A DNA stretch of 11,230 nt from Magnetococcales bacterium (GTDB taxonomy: Bacteria > Pseudomonadota > Magnetococcia > Magnetococcales > DC0425bin3), in the NCBI GenBank assembly GCA_015229045.1, contig JADGCJ010000106.1, forward strand, positions 1-11,230. Reading direction: 5' to 3'. Shown here piece after piece: positions 1 through 6,489 of the stretch (its first letter is position 1; every line of letters starts with the position of its first letter). Position numbers and translations under genes: made by a program. The notes beneath the pieces were generated by a model that saw only the letters and a list, made by a program, of their open reading frames with translations, had not been told where the DNA came from and did no database searches.

Positions 1-156
1 ACAAAGGCCGCGCTTCTTGGGTGTCAGGTCAGGTCGTTGCAACCAGTTGTAGATGGTTCCACGACTGACATTGAAGATTCGGGCAGCATCCGTCTTCTGC
101 CCCCCATTTTTTATGAACGCGATAACGCGCTCTCTCAAATCAGTATGGTAGCTCAT
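1..156 (-). CDS. IS630-family transposase, N-terminal 52 residues (partial at window edge)
   Basis: The reading frame starts at the ATG complementary to 154-156 and is open to the left edge. Its 52 residues begin MSYHTDLRERVIAFIKNGG and continue through an AARIFNVSRGTIYNWLQR helix-turn-helix to a basic stretch TPKKRG. This is the N-terminal helix-turn-helix typical of IS630/Tc1-like transposases, which binds the terminal inverted repeats. The catalytic DDE domain would lie further left, outside the window, so activity cannot be judged. The gene reads away from the phage gene it interrupts and is preceded by about 42 bp of element end. The ORF is too short to stand out on its own, but the family match of this stretch is clear. 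Host regulation is not visible. Confidence 0.85.
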   Translation of the reverse strand, partial: MSYHTDLRERVIAFIKNGGQKTDAARIFNVSRGTIYNWLQRPDLTPKKRGLC

Positions 157-200
157 GGAAACCATCGTAACATGCTCAAATTTCAATTGGAACTGCTATA
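1..200 (-). mobile_element. End of an IS630-family insertion sequence (rest lies left of the window)
   Basis: The transposase start codon lies about 42 bp inside the presumed element end. The interrupted phage reading frame resumes just outside it. IS630 elements insert at TA, and the boundary falls in CTATAG at 196-201, so the exact end is 198-200. Only one end is in the window, so the inverted repeat and TA duplication cannot be confirmed here. Confidence 0.75.
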
Positions 201-551
201 GTGCGCCGCACTGTCGGACCACTGGATGATGTTTTGCGTGATCCGGGTGTAGCGGAACGTCGTCTCGCCGTTATCGACATGGATGCGGACGAACGGCACG
301 TCTGCCAGGGCACAATAGACCTTCACCCGCTTTTTGCCGGGAGCGAGCATTTGCAGGGGGGCAGAACCGGCGGTGGAACCATGCCAGGAAGCCATCCCCC
401 AGCGCGTGATGAAGACGCGCATCGCTTGTGAATGGTTGACCTGGACTGGGGTCGAACCCACCTGGTCGGAGTCATCCACCACCAGCTCGAACGGGGTGTC
501 TGCCACCAACGAGGCAAAATTGACCTGCAAATCGGCAGTGATACCGCCCAC
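183..551 (-). pseudogene. Separated 3' part of the phage virion protein, ended by the IS
   Basis: This segment is in the same frame as the upstream 348-codon ORF (552-1598) and is separated from it by a single TAG at 552-554. Its first codon is GTG at 549-551, immediately after the stop, with no spacer and no ribosome binding site of its own. That makes an independent start unlikely. The sequence GGITADLQVNFASLVADTPF continues the beta-rich, structural-protein style of the upstream part. The last five residues, YSSSN, and the stop at 183-185 come from the IS630 end, so the native C-terminus is lost from about position 200 on. I read 200-1598 as one former gene of at least 466 codons, damaged first by a nonsense codon or the IS (order unknown). 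A natural readthrough site is the less likely alternative. Confidence 0.7.
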
Positions 552-1598
552 CTATTCGGACTCCCCGGAAATCCCGATGACCACCCGGTCACCGGAGAGG
601 GATGCCGTGTTGGGAGGGATGACCCGCTTTTGCCAGATCGGCACGGCAGCGGGATGGGTCTTGAACGACAGCACGTTCCCCGTGGCCCAGGTGCCACCCC
701 AACCGGAAGAGGGCAGGGTAAAATAGGGCCGCGAGTGGGTGGCGTTGTTGGGGGCAAAACTGCTGGTTGTCGTGCCGCTGCCAACCGATCCAACCGTGTC
801 ACCAACGCAACTGAACGCCGTGACCGAGGTGAAGGTGAGCATCCAGGTTTGTTCGATCCCGGCAATGGCATCGACCATCCTTTGATCGGTCAGAGCCGTT
901 GGGACACTGCCTGCACCATTCCATCCCAAAAACGTCCCGGCAGGCGAGGCAATGGCCCAGGTGTCGGTCCTGGCCCAGATGTCGCCAGCCTCGATCACCG
1001 GTGCTACCCGGGTATCAGCGGCGAGGTAGGCGTTTTCGAGAGATTTGCCATCCTCCAGCACCAGCGTCACCAGATTCCCGTTCCAGGTCACCGCCGACGG
1101 CTGATTTTTGATGCGGACGAACTCCTCCACCCCGGTGAGGTCATCGACCGATCTTTTGTTGGCGATGCGAATCAAATCTGCCGGATTGAACATCCAGTCC
1201 GTTTGCTCCTCGACGTTGACCGCCAGGGTGGTGGCACCCACGCTGACGTTGGCGTTCAACTGTCCGCTGCCATAGAAATGCACGACGGCTGCGGATACAT
1301 CGGCTTGGACATCGCTCTGCGTGCCGGGAAAAATCACCACCCGATCCCCGCCCGGGGTGGGGGTTTCGACAAAGATGCGGGCATCGATCAGTTTGAGATT
1401 ATCCGGGCTGGCGATTTTGACAAAGACCTTACGGAACCTGGTGGACCCCGCCAGACGTTCGCTCTGCGGCACGTCCGGCCAAACGTTGTTCTTGACGCCG
1501 TTGGCCGCTTCCACATCGGCCATGCGTCCACCGTTGGCAGAGGCGTCGCCAACGATTTGCGACTTCATAAATTTGATGTGACTGGATTCGATAGGCAT
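552..1598 (-). CDS. Phage virion/tail protein, 348 codons to an in-frame TAG
   Basis: The protein starts MPIESSHIKFMKSQIVGDAS, followed by NGGRM and a NNVWPDVPQSERLAG stretch. That beginning is typical of a family of uncharacterised proteins encoded after the tape measure in siphovirus-like prophages of proteobacteria. Residues 1-120 look like the conserved head of the family. The rest is rich in G, T, S and V and probably beta-structured, as in tail or baseplate-associated proteins. There is no signal peptide or membrane segment. The start is the ATG at 1596-1598, with GCAGGTG about 7 nt upstream, and lies 4 nt after the preceding gene's stop, so the two are probably translated together. The ORF ends at TAG, but the same frame continues for over 110 codons to the IS (see 183-551), so this is probably a truncated gene. 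The role is inferred from position and style; no catalytic motif is visible. Confidence 0.7.
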   Translation of the reverse strand: MPIESSHIKFMKSQIVGDASANGGRMADVEAANGVKNNVWPDVPQSERLAGSTRFRKVFVKIASPDNLKLIDARIFVETPTPGGDRVVIFPGTQSDVQADVSAAVVHFYGSGQLNANVSVGATTLAVNVEEQTDWMFNPADLIRIANKRSVDDLTGVEEFVRIKNQPSAVTWNGNLVTLVLEDGKSLENAYLAADTRVAPVIEAGDIWARTDTWAIASPAGTFLGWNGAGSVPTALTDQRMVDAIAGIEQTWMLTFTSVTAFSCVGDTVGSVGSGTTTSSFAPNNATHSRPYFTLPSSGWGGTWATGNVLSFKTHPAAVPIWQKRVIPPNTASLSGDRVVIGISGESE

Positions 1599-1602
1599 GA
1601 TG

Positions 1603-1968
1603 TTACACCTGCATCAGTTTGATGGAGCCGGTGAATTGATGGCTGTGGGGTCGGATGGATTTGAAACTGGTGGCCGGGGGTTCATGGTGGCGGAACATGA
1701 CGTTGCAGGTTTCTCCATCCCATTCCAGCGCGAAAACAGCCCCCGCCTGCATGGCCATGGCGATGACAGCATCCACCTGGGCACGCGAGAGCCACGTCAC
1801 CTCCTCTTCGGCCTCCAGGGTGACAGGCCGACCACCACTGAGGGGTTGGGACCAGGTCACCATGGCCCCGCCCAGGGTTCTGCCAGCCTCCTGGGCCACG
1901 GGCGACCAATCCCACCGGTCGGTCCATTGGAGGGATGCGGGCAGAATGAGATCACCGAGACGTTTCAT
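1603..1968 (-). CDS. Small phage tail-module protein, 121 aa
   Basis: I chose the ATG at 1966-1968 (MKRLGDLILPASLQW) because GGGAGA sits 6-7 nt upstream. A TTG five codons earlier would place that binding site inside the gene. The protein has the features of a small conserved prophage family found with tape-measure genes: an ILPASLQWTDRWDWSPVAQ start, a TLGGA segment, a WLSRAQVDAVIAMA helix, and a C-terminal ETCNVMFRHHEPPA motif. It is cytoplasmic, with no membrane segment. The next gene follows after 4 nt, so the pair forms part of the late tail operon. The gene is intact, unlike its neighbours. Upstream, on the opposite strand, lies the brnTA cassette with only 38 bp between start codons. 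The cassette thus separates this gene from the tape measure that normally precedes it. The molecular role is unknown; minor tail protein or assembly factor is inferred from context. Confidence 0.7.
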   Translation of the reverse strand: MKRLGDLILPASLQWTDRWDWSPVAQEAGRTLGGAMVTWSQPLSGGRPVTLEAEEEVTWLSRAQVDAVIAMAMQAGAVFALEWDGETCNVMFRHHEPPATSFKSIRPHSHQFTGSIKLMQV

Positions 1969-1970
1969 GT

Positions 1971-1999
1971 TTGCATCTCCCAATAAACGTTACTACAAT
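1971..1999 (+). promoter_or_regulatory. Candidate sigma70-type promoter of brnTA
   Basis: TTGCAT at 1971-1976 and TACAAT at 1994-1999 are separated by exactly 17 bp. The -10 hexamer matches 5 of 6 consensus bases and the -35 only 3 of 6. Transcription would begin almost at the preferred BrnT start (2007), giving a nearly leaderless message. The gap between the divergent genes is only 38 bp, so a promoter must lie here or inside the phage gene. BrnA is a DNA-binding antitoxin and would be expected to repress this region, but I see no clear operator palindrome. Confidence 0.3.
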
Positions 2000-2006
2000 G
2001 AAGAAC

Positions 2007-2279
2007 ATGAAGATCACCTACGACCCTGCCAAACGGGACAAAACCCTTGCTGAACGAGGGCTTGATTTTGAGGATGCAAGTCTGATTTTTGCTGGACCAA
2101 AGGTGACGCTTGAGGACGAACGCAAAGATTACGGTGAAAAGAGGTTTGTCACATTTGGCTTGTTGCAAGGCCGGATGGTGGCCATCGTGTGGACTTTACG
2201 CGGCGTTGACCGTCGCATTATCTCCTTGAGGTATGCCAATGATCGTGAAATCAAGCGATACCAGCACCGCATGGGTTGA
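2007..2279 (+). CDS. brnT: BrnT-family toxin (RelE-like ribonuclease), 90 aa
   Basis: The sequence MKITYDPAKRDKTLAERGLD followed by FEDASLIF matches the strongly conserved BrnT N-terminus. Further family signatures are the DERKDYGEKR segment and RRIISLRYANDREIKRY near the C-terminus. BrnT toxins adopt a RelE-like fold, cleave RNA and arrest growth. BrnA binds BrnT and neutralises it. The start at 2007 gives the usual family length of about 90 residues and begins at the conserved MKI(T/F)(Y/F)DP. Upstream in-frame starts at 1998 (ATG) and 1971 (TTG) have no better binding site. The gene overlaps brnA by about 41 nt, as is common for this family, so the two are coupled. It is on the strand opposite all surrounding phage genes. 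No frameshift or missing segment is visible, so it is probably functional. Confidence 0.9.
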   Translation: MKITYDPAKRDKTLAERGLDFEDASLIFAGPKVTLEDERKDYGEKRFVTFGLLQGRMVAIVWTLRGVDRRIISLRYANDREIKRYQHRMG

Positions 2280-2559
2280 CCCGGATGATGCTCCTGAATT
2301 GACTGAAGAGTTACTCGACGAGATCATGGAACACGGGGTTTGGAGTATTGGTGAACGTGTTGTTTCCCGAGAAGATGGCATAGAGGCTTTTCGCAAGCAC
2401 ATGAAGCCTGGCCGCCCCGCTGGCAGCGGCACAAAAGTCTCCACCACCGTGCGTTTCGATGCCGATGTCATTACGGCCTTTCGTGCCACCGGCAAGGGGT
2501 GGCAAACGCGGATGAACGATGCCTTGCGGGATTGGTTGCAGTCGCATTCACCGGCGTGA
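2239..2559 (+). CDS. brnA: BrnA-family antitoxin, ribbon-helix-helix DNA-binding protein, 106 aa
   Basis: The N-terminal half contains TAWVDPDDAPELTEELLD and SIGERVVSREDG, typical of BrnA's toxin-binding part. The C-terminal half, after GRPAGSGTKVSTTVRFDADV, is a ribbon-helix-helix domain (beta strand TTVRFD, then two helices ending MNDALRDWL). BrnA neutralises BrnT by direct binding and represses its own operon as a dimer. I prefer the ATG at 2239 over the in-frame ATG at 2233: GAGG at 2228-2231 lies 7 nt before 2239 but only 1 nt before 2233. The gene lies inside the 3' end of brnT, and its stop is 13 nt from the convergent stop of the tape-measure ORF. There is no room for a terminator between them, so transcripts from the two strands probably overlap. 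The gene appears intact. Confidence 0.88.
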   Translation: MIVKSSDTSTAWVDPDDAPELTEELLDEIMEHGVWSIGERVVSREDGIEAFRKHMKPGRPAGSGTKVSTTVRFDADVITAFRATGKGWQTRMNDALRDWLQSHSPA

Positions 2560-2572
2560 CTGAAAGCTTCCC

Positions 2573-5500
2573 TTACACCAATCCGCGTTGCAGTTCCTTC
2601 AAGGCATCCACCAACCCGCGAACCTGATCGCGGGGCGCGGTGATGGAGGCTGCCGGGCGGTTGTTCGTGGTGAGATCAAGACGCACCACCCCTTCGACCT
2701 GGGGGGAAACCACCCCGCCACCGGCAAAGGCCACCTGGGGGATTCTGGGGATGACCAGATTGCGCACCAGACCGCCAAAGCTGGGCAGGTCACCCCTTCT
2801 GAGCTGCATCCGGCTCAGTGACTGGATGGTGTGAACCAGGCCGCCCTGTGCAAACCTTGACATGGCGGATGGTTTCATCCGCATTTGATTCATGGCGTAG
2901 AGACGTTGCAGGCCATACAAACGCACTGCCTCCTTGCGCAAGACAAACTCTCCTCGTTGCAGCAACACCGGGACATCGTCCTTTGTTCCCCAGCCAAGTA
3001 AATGACCACCACGGGCAAAGCCAACCGGCCCACCCAGGGCACGCGCTTCGGTCGTGTTCTGGATGACATCGATGCGGATGGTCTTGTCATGCAGGGCATC
3101 GACGCTGGCACGCACCGCATCGATTTTTGTGATGGCCTCGCTGGTTTCGCCCTGGATCGTCACCATGTTTGTCAGCGGAACGGTGGCCTGGAACTCCTTG
3201 AACTTGGCCACCAGGCCATCGATGGAGTTGGTCGCGGCAACAGCATCAAACGGGTTTTTGACCTCGGGTTGCCATCCCGCAAACTCGGCCTTGAATTTTG
3301 CAAAGATGCGCGAGACTTCATCAATCCTGGCCTTGGCTTTGTCCGTTGCACCATTCTTGATATTTTCGATGACGCTTTCCAGGCCCGTCGCGCCATCCTG
3401 GAGTTCGGCCTTGATCTTCACTATCGGGGTGATTTTTCTCAGCAGGTCGTCAATCCTGGGTCCAAGATCCTCGATCATTTTTGTGTTGGCGGTGACGACC
3501 AGGGGATGGTCCTTGACGAGTTCCTTGTCCAGACCGCGCAGGGCATTCCGCACCCTGGTCAAACCCTCCTCTGCCGACTCGTAGGATTTTCGCAGATCAG
3601 CCGCCGCTCGTATGTGGCTGTTCCCTTCCTCCTTGAACGCCTGGTTGACGATGCTGGCTGCCTTCTGGATTTGCTCGGCAGAACGGGCCACTGCGGCGTT
3701 TTCCCCGACGATGGTCTGGTCCCCTTCCTTGACCGCCTCGGCGGTCTGTTCGGCCAGATCGATCAGGCGTTCGGCATGTTTGCGGGCCTGCTCAAAGTTT
3801 CCGTCCCGCAACGCCTGCTCGGCCTGGGTCTGCTCCTGGACGATGCGTCGTTGCCGGGCGGCGTAGACCTGGACCGGATCCATGCCCTTTTCGGCCAGCC
3901 GGGTGAGCCGGTCCGCCACCGACAGGTTGAACTCCTTGCGCTGCTCAGCCAGTTGGCGGGCCGCATCGGTGTGGCGTTTTTCCTCGGCAATCAACTTGTC
4001 GATGTTTTGCCGATAGGCGGACTCGACCCTTTCCAGAATGTGCCGTTGGGCTTGCACCCGTTCCTCGTCGATACTGGCAGCATCGAGGCCCAACCGTTTG
4101 GCATTCTCCTTTTTTCGCTGAAACTCCTGCTGGGAGAGGGATAACGCCTCTGCCAGATATTGCCGGGCCGCTGCCAGTTTGGATCTGGTCTCCTCGCTGG
4201 CCAGTGCCTGGGTGGCCTGCAACATCGCCCGCTCGGAAAACTTTCTGGTCTCGGCCTCCTGCTGGAGATTTTCGACCATGAACACCGATTTTTTGTGTTC
4301 CGTGGCCTGAAACGCATCGGCCTCGGCTTGCAACCTTTGCTGGCGTCTTGCAAATTGTTCATCCAGCACCTTGTTGGCGATATCGAACGCCGACACAGCG
4401 GCATCGGCCATGGCCTTCCAGGATTTGGCCTCGTCATCGACGGTTTTTTTGAGTTTCTCCCGATGTTTGCCCAGGGCCTCGTTGTATTTGCCGAGTTGGG
4501 TGTCGGCAACGCCGATGGCGTCGGCGAGGTTTTTCTTGACCGTTGCCACGGGCCCGGACATGGCGATGGAAAATTGTTTGAAGGCGTCGCTGAGACTGGC
4601 GACTTTCCCGGTGGCAGCTTCTGCCTCCCTGGCCATGGTGCGGTAGAGGGTGACGACCTGTTCTCTCGTGGCCGGATCGGCATGAATCCTCTCCATGGCC
4701 ACGCCCAAATCATCGATGGAGAGACCAGCCTTTCTGGCCCCAGCCAACAGGGCGTTCAACCCGGTTTCGGTATCTCCGAGTTGCCGCCGGTACTCGGCAC
4801 CCTTGACGATATTGGCATCGTAGAGACCCGTGAGCTTGTCCAGCCACAACGTGGTTCGTTGAAAGGCGGTCACCTCCTGGCCAGTGTCGATGCCGTACCA
4901 ACTGCGCAGGTTGTCGGTATAGGCAGCAAGTTCCTTTTTGGCTGCGGCGAAGGCTCGCGACTGGGTATCCAGTTGCAGGGCCAGGGTTTGGCGATCCTCC
5001 TTGTTGAGCAGATCGAGATATTCGCGGAGTTTTCCGGCATTGTCGCTGGCGGCATGACCCACCCGGGCCAACAGGCGACCCTGTTCGTCCAGGGAGACAT
5101 TGGCCCCGGGCAGCAGGGCCGCCAGTTTTTCCTCCGCATCGACATGCTCTCTGGTGCCGGGTTGGGTGGATTCCAGGGTGTTTTTCAACAATTCCAGGGC
5201 CTTGACTTTTTCTGCTGTCGCTTCCCGGCTCTTGCCCAGGGCGGTGGCGTTGTCGAGCAGGGGTTGGACGCTGGATTCCGTGGCCCTGGAAAAGGCATAG
5301 GCCGCCACACTGGCGGCGGTCATGCGTTGTGCCAGGGCAGCATCGAAGGGAACCAACTCGAAATGCAGTTCGGCGGTGTTTTTGTTGATGGCGGTGAACA
5401 AAGCCGGGTTGCTGGAAATGCCGGGAACAAATGGTTCCATGTAGGCTTGATAGGTGGCGATCTGGGCGGCGTAGACCGGCTTGGAAAGGGCCACTCCTCG

Positions 5501-5695
5501 TTTCACCGTGTCCTTCCAGGACTTGTCGTTGAGTGATTTACATTCCCACAAGGCTGGGTAGCCCATGGAAATGCCTGCGGGACCACCGGCCAGGATGCCG
5601 TCCACATGGCCCTGGATACGCCCCTTGGCCACCGAGAAGCCGAACTGCCCGCCGTCCCGCTTCTGAGTGACAAGATCAAACCCGGCTGCCCGCAA
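2573..5695 (-). CDS. Chimeric ORF: PD-(D/E)XK nuclease core fused to a phage tail tape-measure protein
   Basis: Residues 1 to about 125 continue a phage PD-(D/E)XK nuclease. They contain GHVDGI (D32), LWECKSLNDKSW (E51, K53) and the helix KPVYAAQIATYQAYM, giving the D...E-x-K core. From about residue 130 (nt 5300-5320) the protein becomes a tape measure. Residues 400-720 are a long, charged, alanine- and glutamine-rich helical region. Near residue 895 comes the usual tape-measure tail ARGGHLLGWG...VPVLLQRGEFVLRKEAVR, followed by ARGG/AQGG-type glycine-rich repeats. Tape measures set tail length and pass into the host envelope on DNA ejection. Fusing a nuclease to one has no known role, so an internal prophage deletion is the likely cause. 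The TTG at 5693-5695 is only the first possible start: the frame runs in from the nuclease 5' half and is broken by TAA at 5711. No convincing ribosome binding site precedes the internal starts. Confidence 0.8.
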   Translation of the reverse strand: MRAAGFDLVTQKRDGGQFGFSVAKGRIQGHVDGILAGGPAGISMGYPALWECKSLNDKSWKDTVKRGVALSKPVYAAQIATYQAYMEPFVPGISSNPALFTAINKNTAELHFELVPFDAALAQRMTAASVAAYAFSRATESSVQPLLDNATALGKSREATAEKVKALELLKNTLESTQPGTREHVDAEEKLAALLPGANVSLDEQGRLLARVGHAASDNAGKLREYLDLLNKEDRQTLALQLDTQSRAFAAAKKELAAYTDNLRSWYGIDTGQEVTAFQRTTLWLDKLTGLYDANIVKGAEYRRQLGDTETGLNALLAGARKAGLSIDDLGVAMERIHADPATREQVVTLYRTMAREAEAATGKVASLSDAFKQFSIAMSGPVATVKKNLADAIGVADTQLGKYNEALGKHREKLKKTVDDEAKSWKAMADAAVSAFDIANKVLDEQFARRQQRLQAEADAFQATEHKKSVFMVENLQQEAETRKFSERAMLQATQALASEETRSKLAAARQYLAEALSLSQQEFQRKKENAKRLGLDAASIDEERVQAQRHILERVESAYRQNIDKLIAEEKRHTDAARQLAEQRKEFNLSVADRLTRLAEKGMDPVQVYAARQRRIVQEQTQAEQALRDGNFEQARKHAERLIDLAEQTAEAVKEGDQTIVGENAAVARSAEQIQKAASIVNQAFKEEGNSHIRAAADLRKSYESAEEGLTRVRNALRGLDKELVKDHPLVVTANTKMIEDLGPRIDDLLRKITPIVKIKAELQDGATGLESVIENIKNGATDKAKARIDEVSRIFAKFKAEFAGWQPEVKNPFDAVAATNSIDGLVAKFKEFQATVPLTNMVTIQGETSEAITKIDAVRASVDALHDKTIRIDVIQNTTEARALGGPVGFARGGHLLGWGTKDDVPVLLQRGEFVLRKEAVRLYGLQRLYAMNQMRMKPSAMSRFAQGGLVHTIQSLSRMQLRRGDLPSFGGLVRNLVIPRIPQVAFAGGGVVSPQVEGVVRLDLTTNNRPAASITAPRDQVRGLVDALKELQRGLV

Positions 5696-5710
5696 CCAGC
5701 GAATGGCCAG

Positions 5711-5947
5711 TTACTCAAAAAGATGTCCGGCGGCAAAAATCCGCAGGGTCTTGCCGTCAAAGCCCCGACCAGAGTCCCTGGGGGCATTGGCATATTCAAA
5801 TTGCAACGCCCGCTCGCAGGTGATGCCCAACCTGGATCCCCCCAGGTAACTCCTGGGGGAATTGGTGGCTTCCTCGGTGACCAGAGCGACGTCAATCAAA
5901 CCGGTGACGGCGTCCCCGAAAGAGGCTTTGTGGTTGAGATCCAGCAT
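5711..5947 (-). pseudogene. PD-(D/E)XK phage nuclease, N-terminal 78 codons, ended by in-frame TAA
   Basis: The start at the ATG complementary to 5945-5947 (MLDLNHKASFGD) has AAGGA 7 nt upstream. The conserved segments are YLGGSRLGITCERALQFEY (the cysteine/arginine motif at the front of Cas4/RecB-like nucleases) and LRIFAAGHLFE. The TAA at 5711-5713 stops the frame. In the same frame it continues LAIRWLRAAGFDLVTQKRDG into the catalytic D...E-x-K part, carried in the ORF at 2573-5695. The intact family protein would be a roughly 250-residue phage-encoded nuclease, probably acting in recombination or replication. Here the gene has a nonsense codon and has also lost its expected cysteine-rich C-terminus at the tape-measure junction, so it is almost certainly dead. 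The exact family name is uncertain; the nuclease superfamily is well supported by the motifs. Confidence 0.8.
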
Positions 5948-5958
5948 GACATTTTCCT

Positions 5959-6384
5959 TCAAAACGGAATGTCGTCGTTGTACTTGTTGAAGTAGTCCTG
6001 GTAGGTGGTGATGATCACCTCGACCAGGGTCAACACCTCCTGGCGGGTGTAATCCGTCAAGGGGCGGTGCATGCCAATGCTGCCGACATATTCGCCCAGG
6101 GGGCGCAAGGCAGCGGCCATGGCCGCCTGTTCCAGATCCGTAGCATCTGTCATGGTGTTGATCTCCAGGAGAGTGGTTTTGGAAACCGCCCGTGCCTTTC
6201 CGGCCAATCTGACCAGAACATGGTCGGGAGAGCGTTTCAGAACGTTTTTGAAAATAGTTCGTTCCCGTGTTGGCAATTCGTCCAGCCAGACCCGGTGGCA
6301 GCGCAATCCCGGTGGCAGGGAAATCCACCCCAGTTTTGGTTGGTGCCAAGTGGTGCGTTGCCGGGTCCACGCAGGAAGGGACAT
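5959..6384 (-). CDS. Small conserved prophage protein of unknown function, 141 aa
   Basis: The start is the ATG at 6382-6384, with GGAGG 7 nt upstream. Its A is shared with the TGA of the preceding ORF (TGATG), which implies translational coupling. The first half contains KLGWISLPPGLRCHRVWLDE and RSPDHVLVRLAGKARAVSK. The second half contains LGEYVGSIGMHRPLTDYTRQ followed by EVLTLVEVIITTYQDYF, a conserved motif in small proteins next to the PD-(D/E)XK nuclease in proteobacterial prophages. An internal ATG at 6151-6153, with GGAG 9 nt upstream, could give a separate 64-residue product (MTDATDLEQ...). I cannot exclude that the second half is its own gene, or that the upstream half came from a fusion. 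The nuclease start follows after 11 nt. There is no membrane segment or enzyme motif. It is probably a DNA-metabolism accessory, by context only. Confidence 0.6.
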   Translation of the reverse strand: MSLPAWTRQRTTWHQPKLGWISLPPGLRCHRVWLDELPTRERTIFKNVLKRSPDHVLVRLAGKARAVSKTTLLEINTMTDATDLEQAAMAAALRPLGEYVGSIGMHRPLTDYTRQEVLTLVEVIITTYQDYFNKYNDDIPF

Positions 6385-6489
6385 CACGCCACCTCCGCCA
6401 GGGTTTCCTGATCCGCCTGGAAGACCAGTTTCTGAATGGCTTTCCGGTTGAACCGGAAAGTCATCAGAGCTGATGCCTGATAGCGGGTC
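6384..6489 (-). pseudogene. Truncated 3' end of a phage ORF
   Basis: A minus-strand frame ends in MTFRFNRKAIQKLVFQADQE followed by TLAEVA and a TGA overlapping the next start codon. This coupling shows it is the tail of a real upstream phage gene. The frame can be followed to position 6578, but from about 6485 on the opposite strand clearly encodes the DUF1998 fragment (RLPASDVRGEGIF). The phage sequence therefore probably ends near 6480-6490 and the 5' part of this gene is missing. The family is not recognised. Confidence 0.45.
6440..6460. repeat. Perfect 10-bp-arm palindrome near the phage/defence junction
   Basis: CTTTCCGGTT at 6440-6449 and AACCGGAAAG at 6451-6460 are exact reverse complements around a single G. 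A second, smaller palindrome, CATCAG-AG-CTGATG, follows at 6462-6475. Both lie inside the truncated phage ORF, within 30 bp of the point where the sequence changes to the DUF1998 gene. They could be an operator, a recombination site or a by-product of coding sequence. Confidence 0.7.

Noticed and set aside
432..1622. 396-codon plus-strand ORF opposite the virion gene
   Set aside because: The product is compositionally odd (G, R and H rich), and the opposite strand carries the recognisable phage protein with a good start and tight operon spacing.
3002..5536. Long plus-strand ORFs (3002-4144, 4160-5536) opposite the tape measure
   Set aside because: They are antisense shadows of the alanine/glutamine-rich tape-measure ORF, whose protein has clear family features. 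The plus-strand products have no recognisable motifs or ribosome binding sites.
5711..6370. Full 219-codon reading of the minus-strand ORF
   Set aside because: Only the last 78 codons (from 5947) look like the nuclease. The part before has no family features and overlaps the better supported 5959-6384 gene in another frame.
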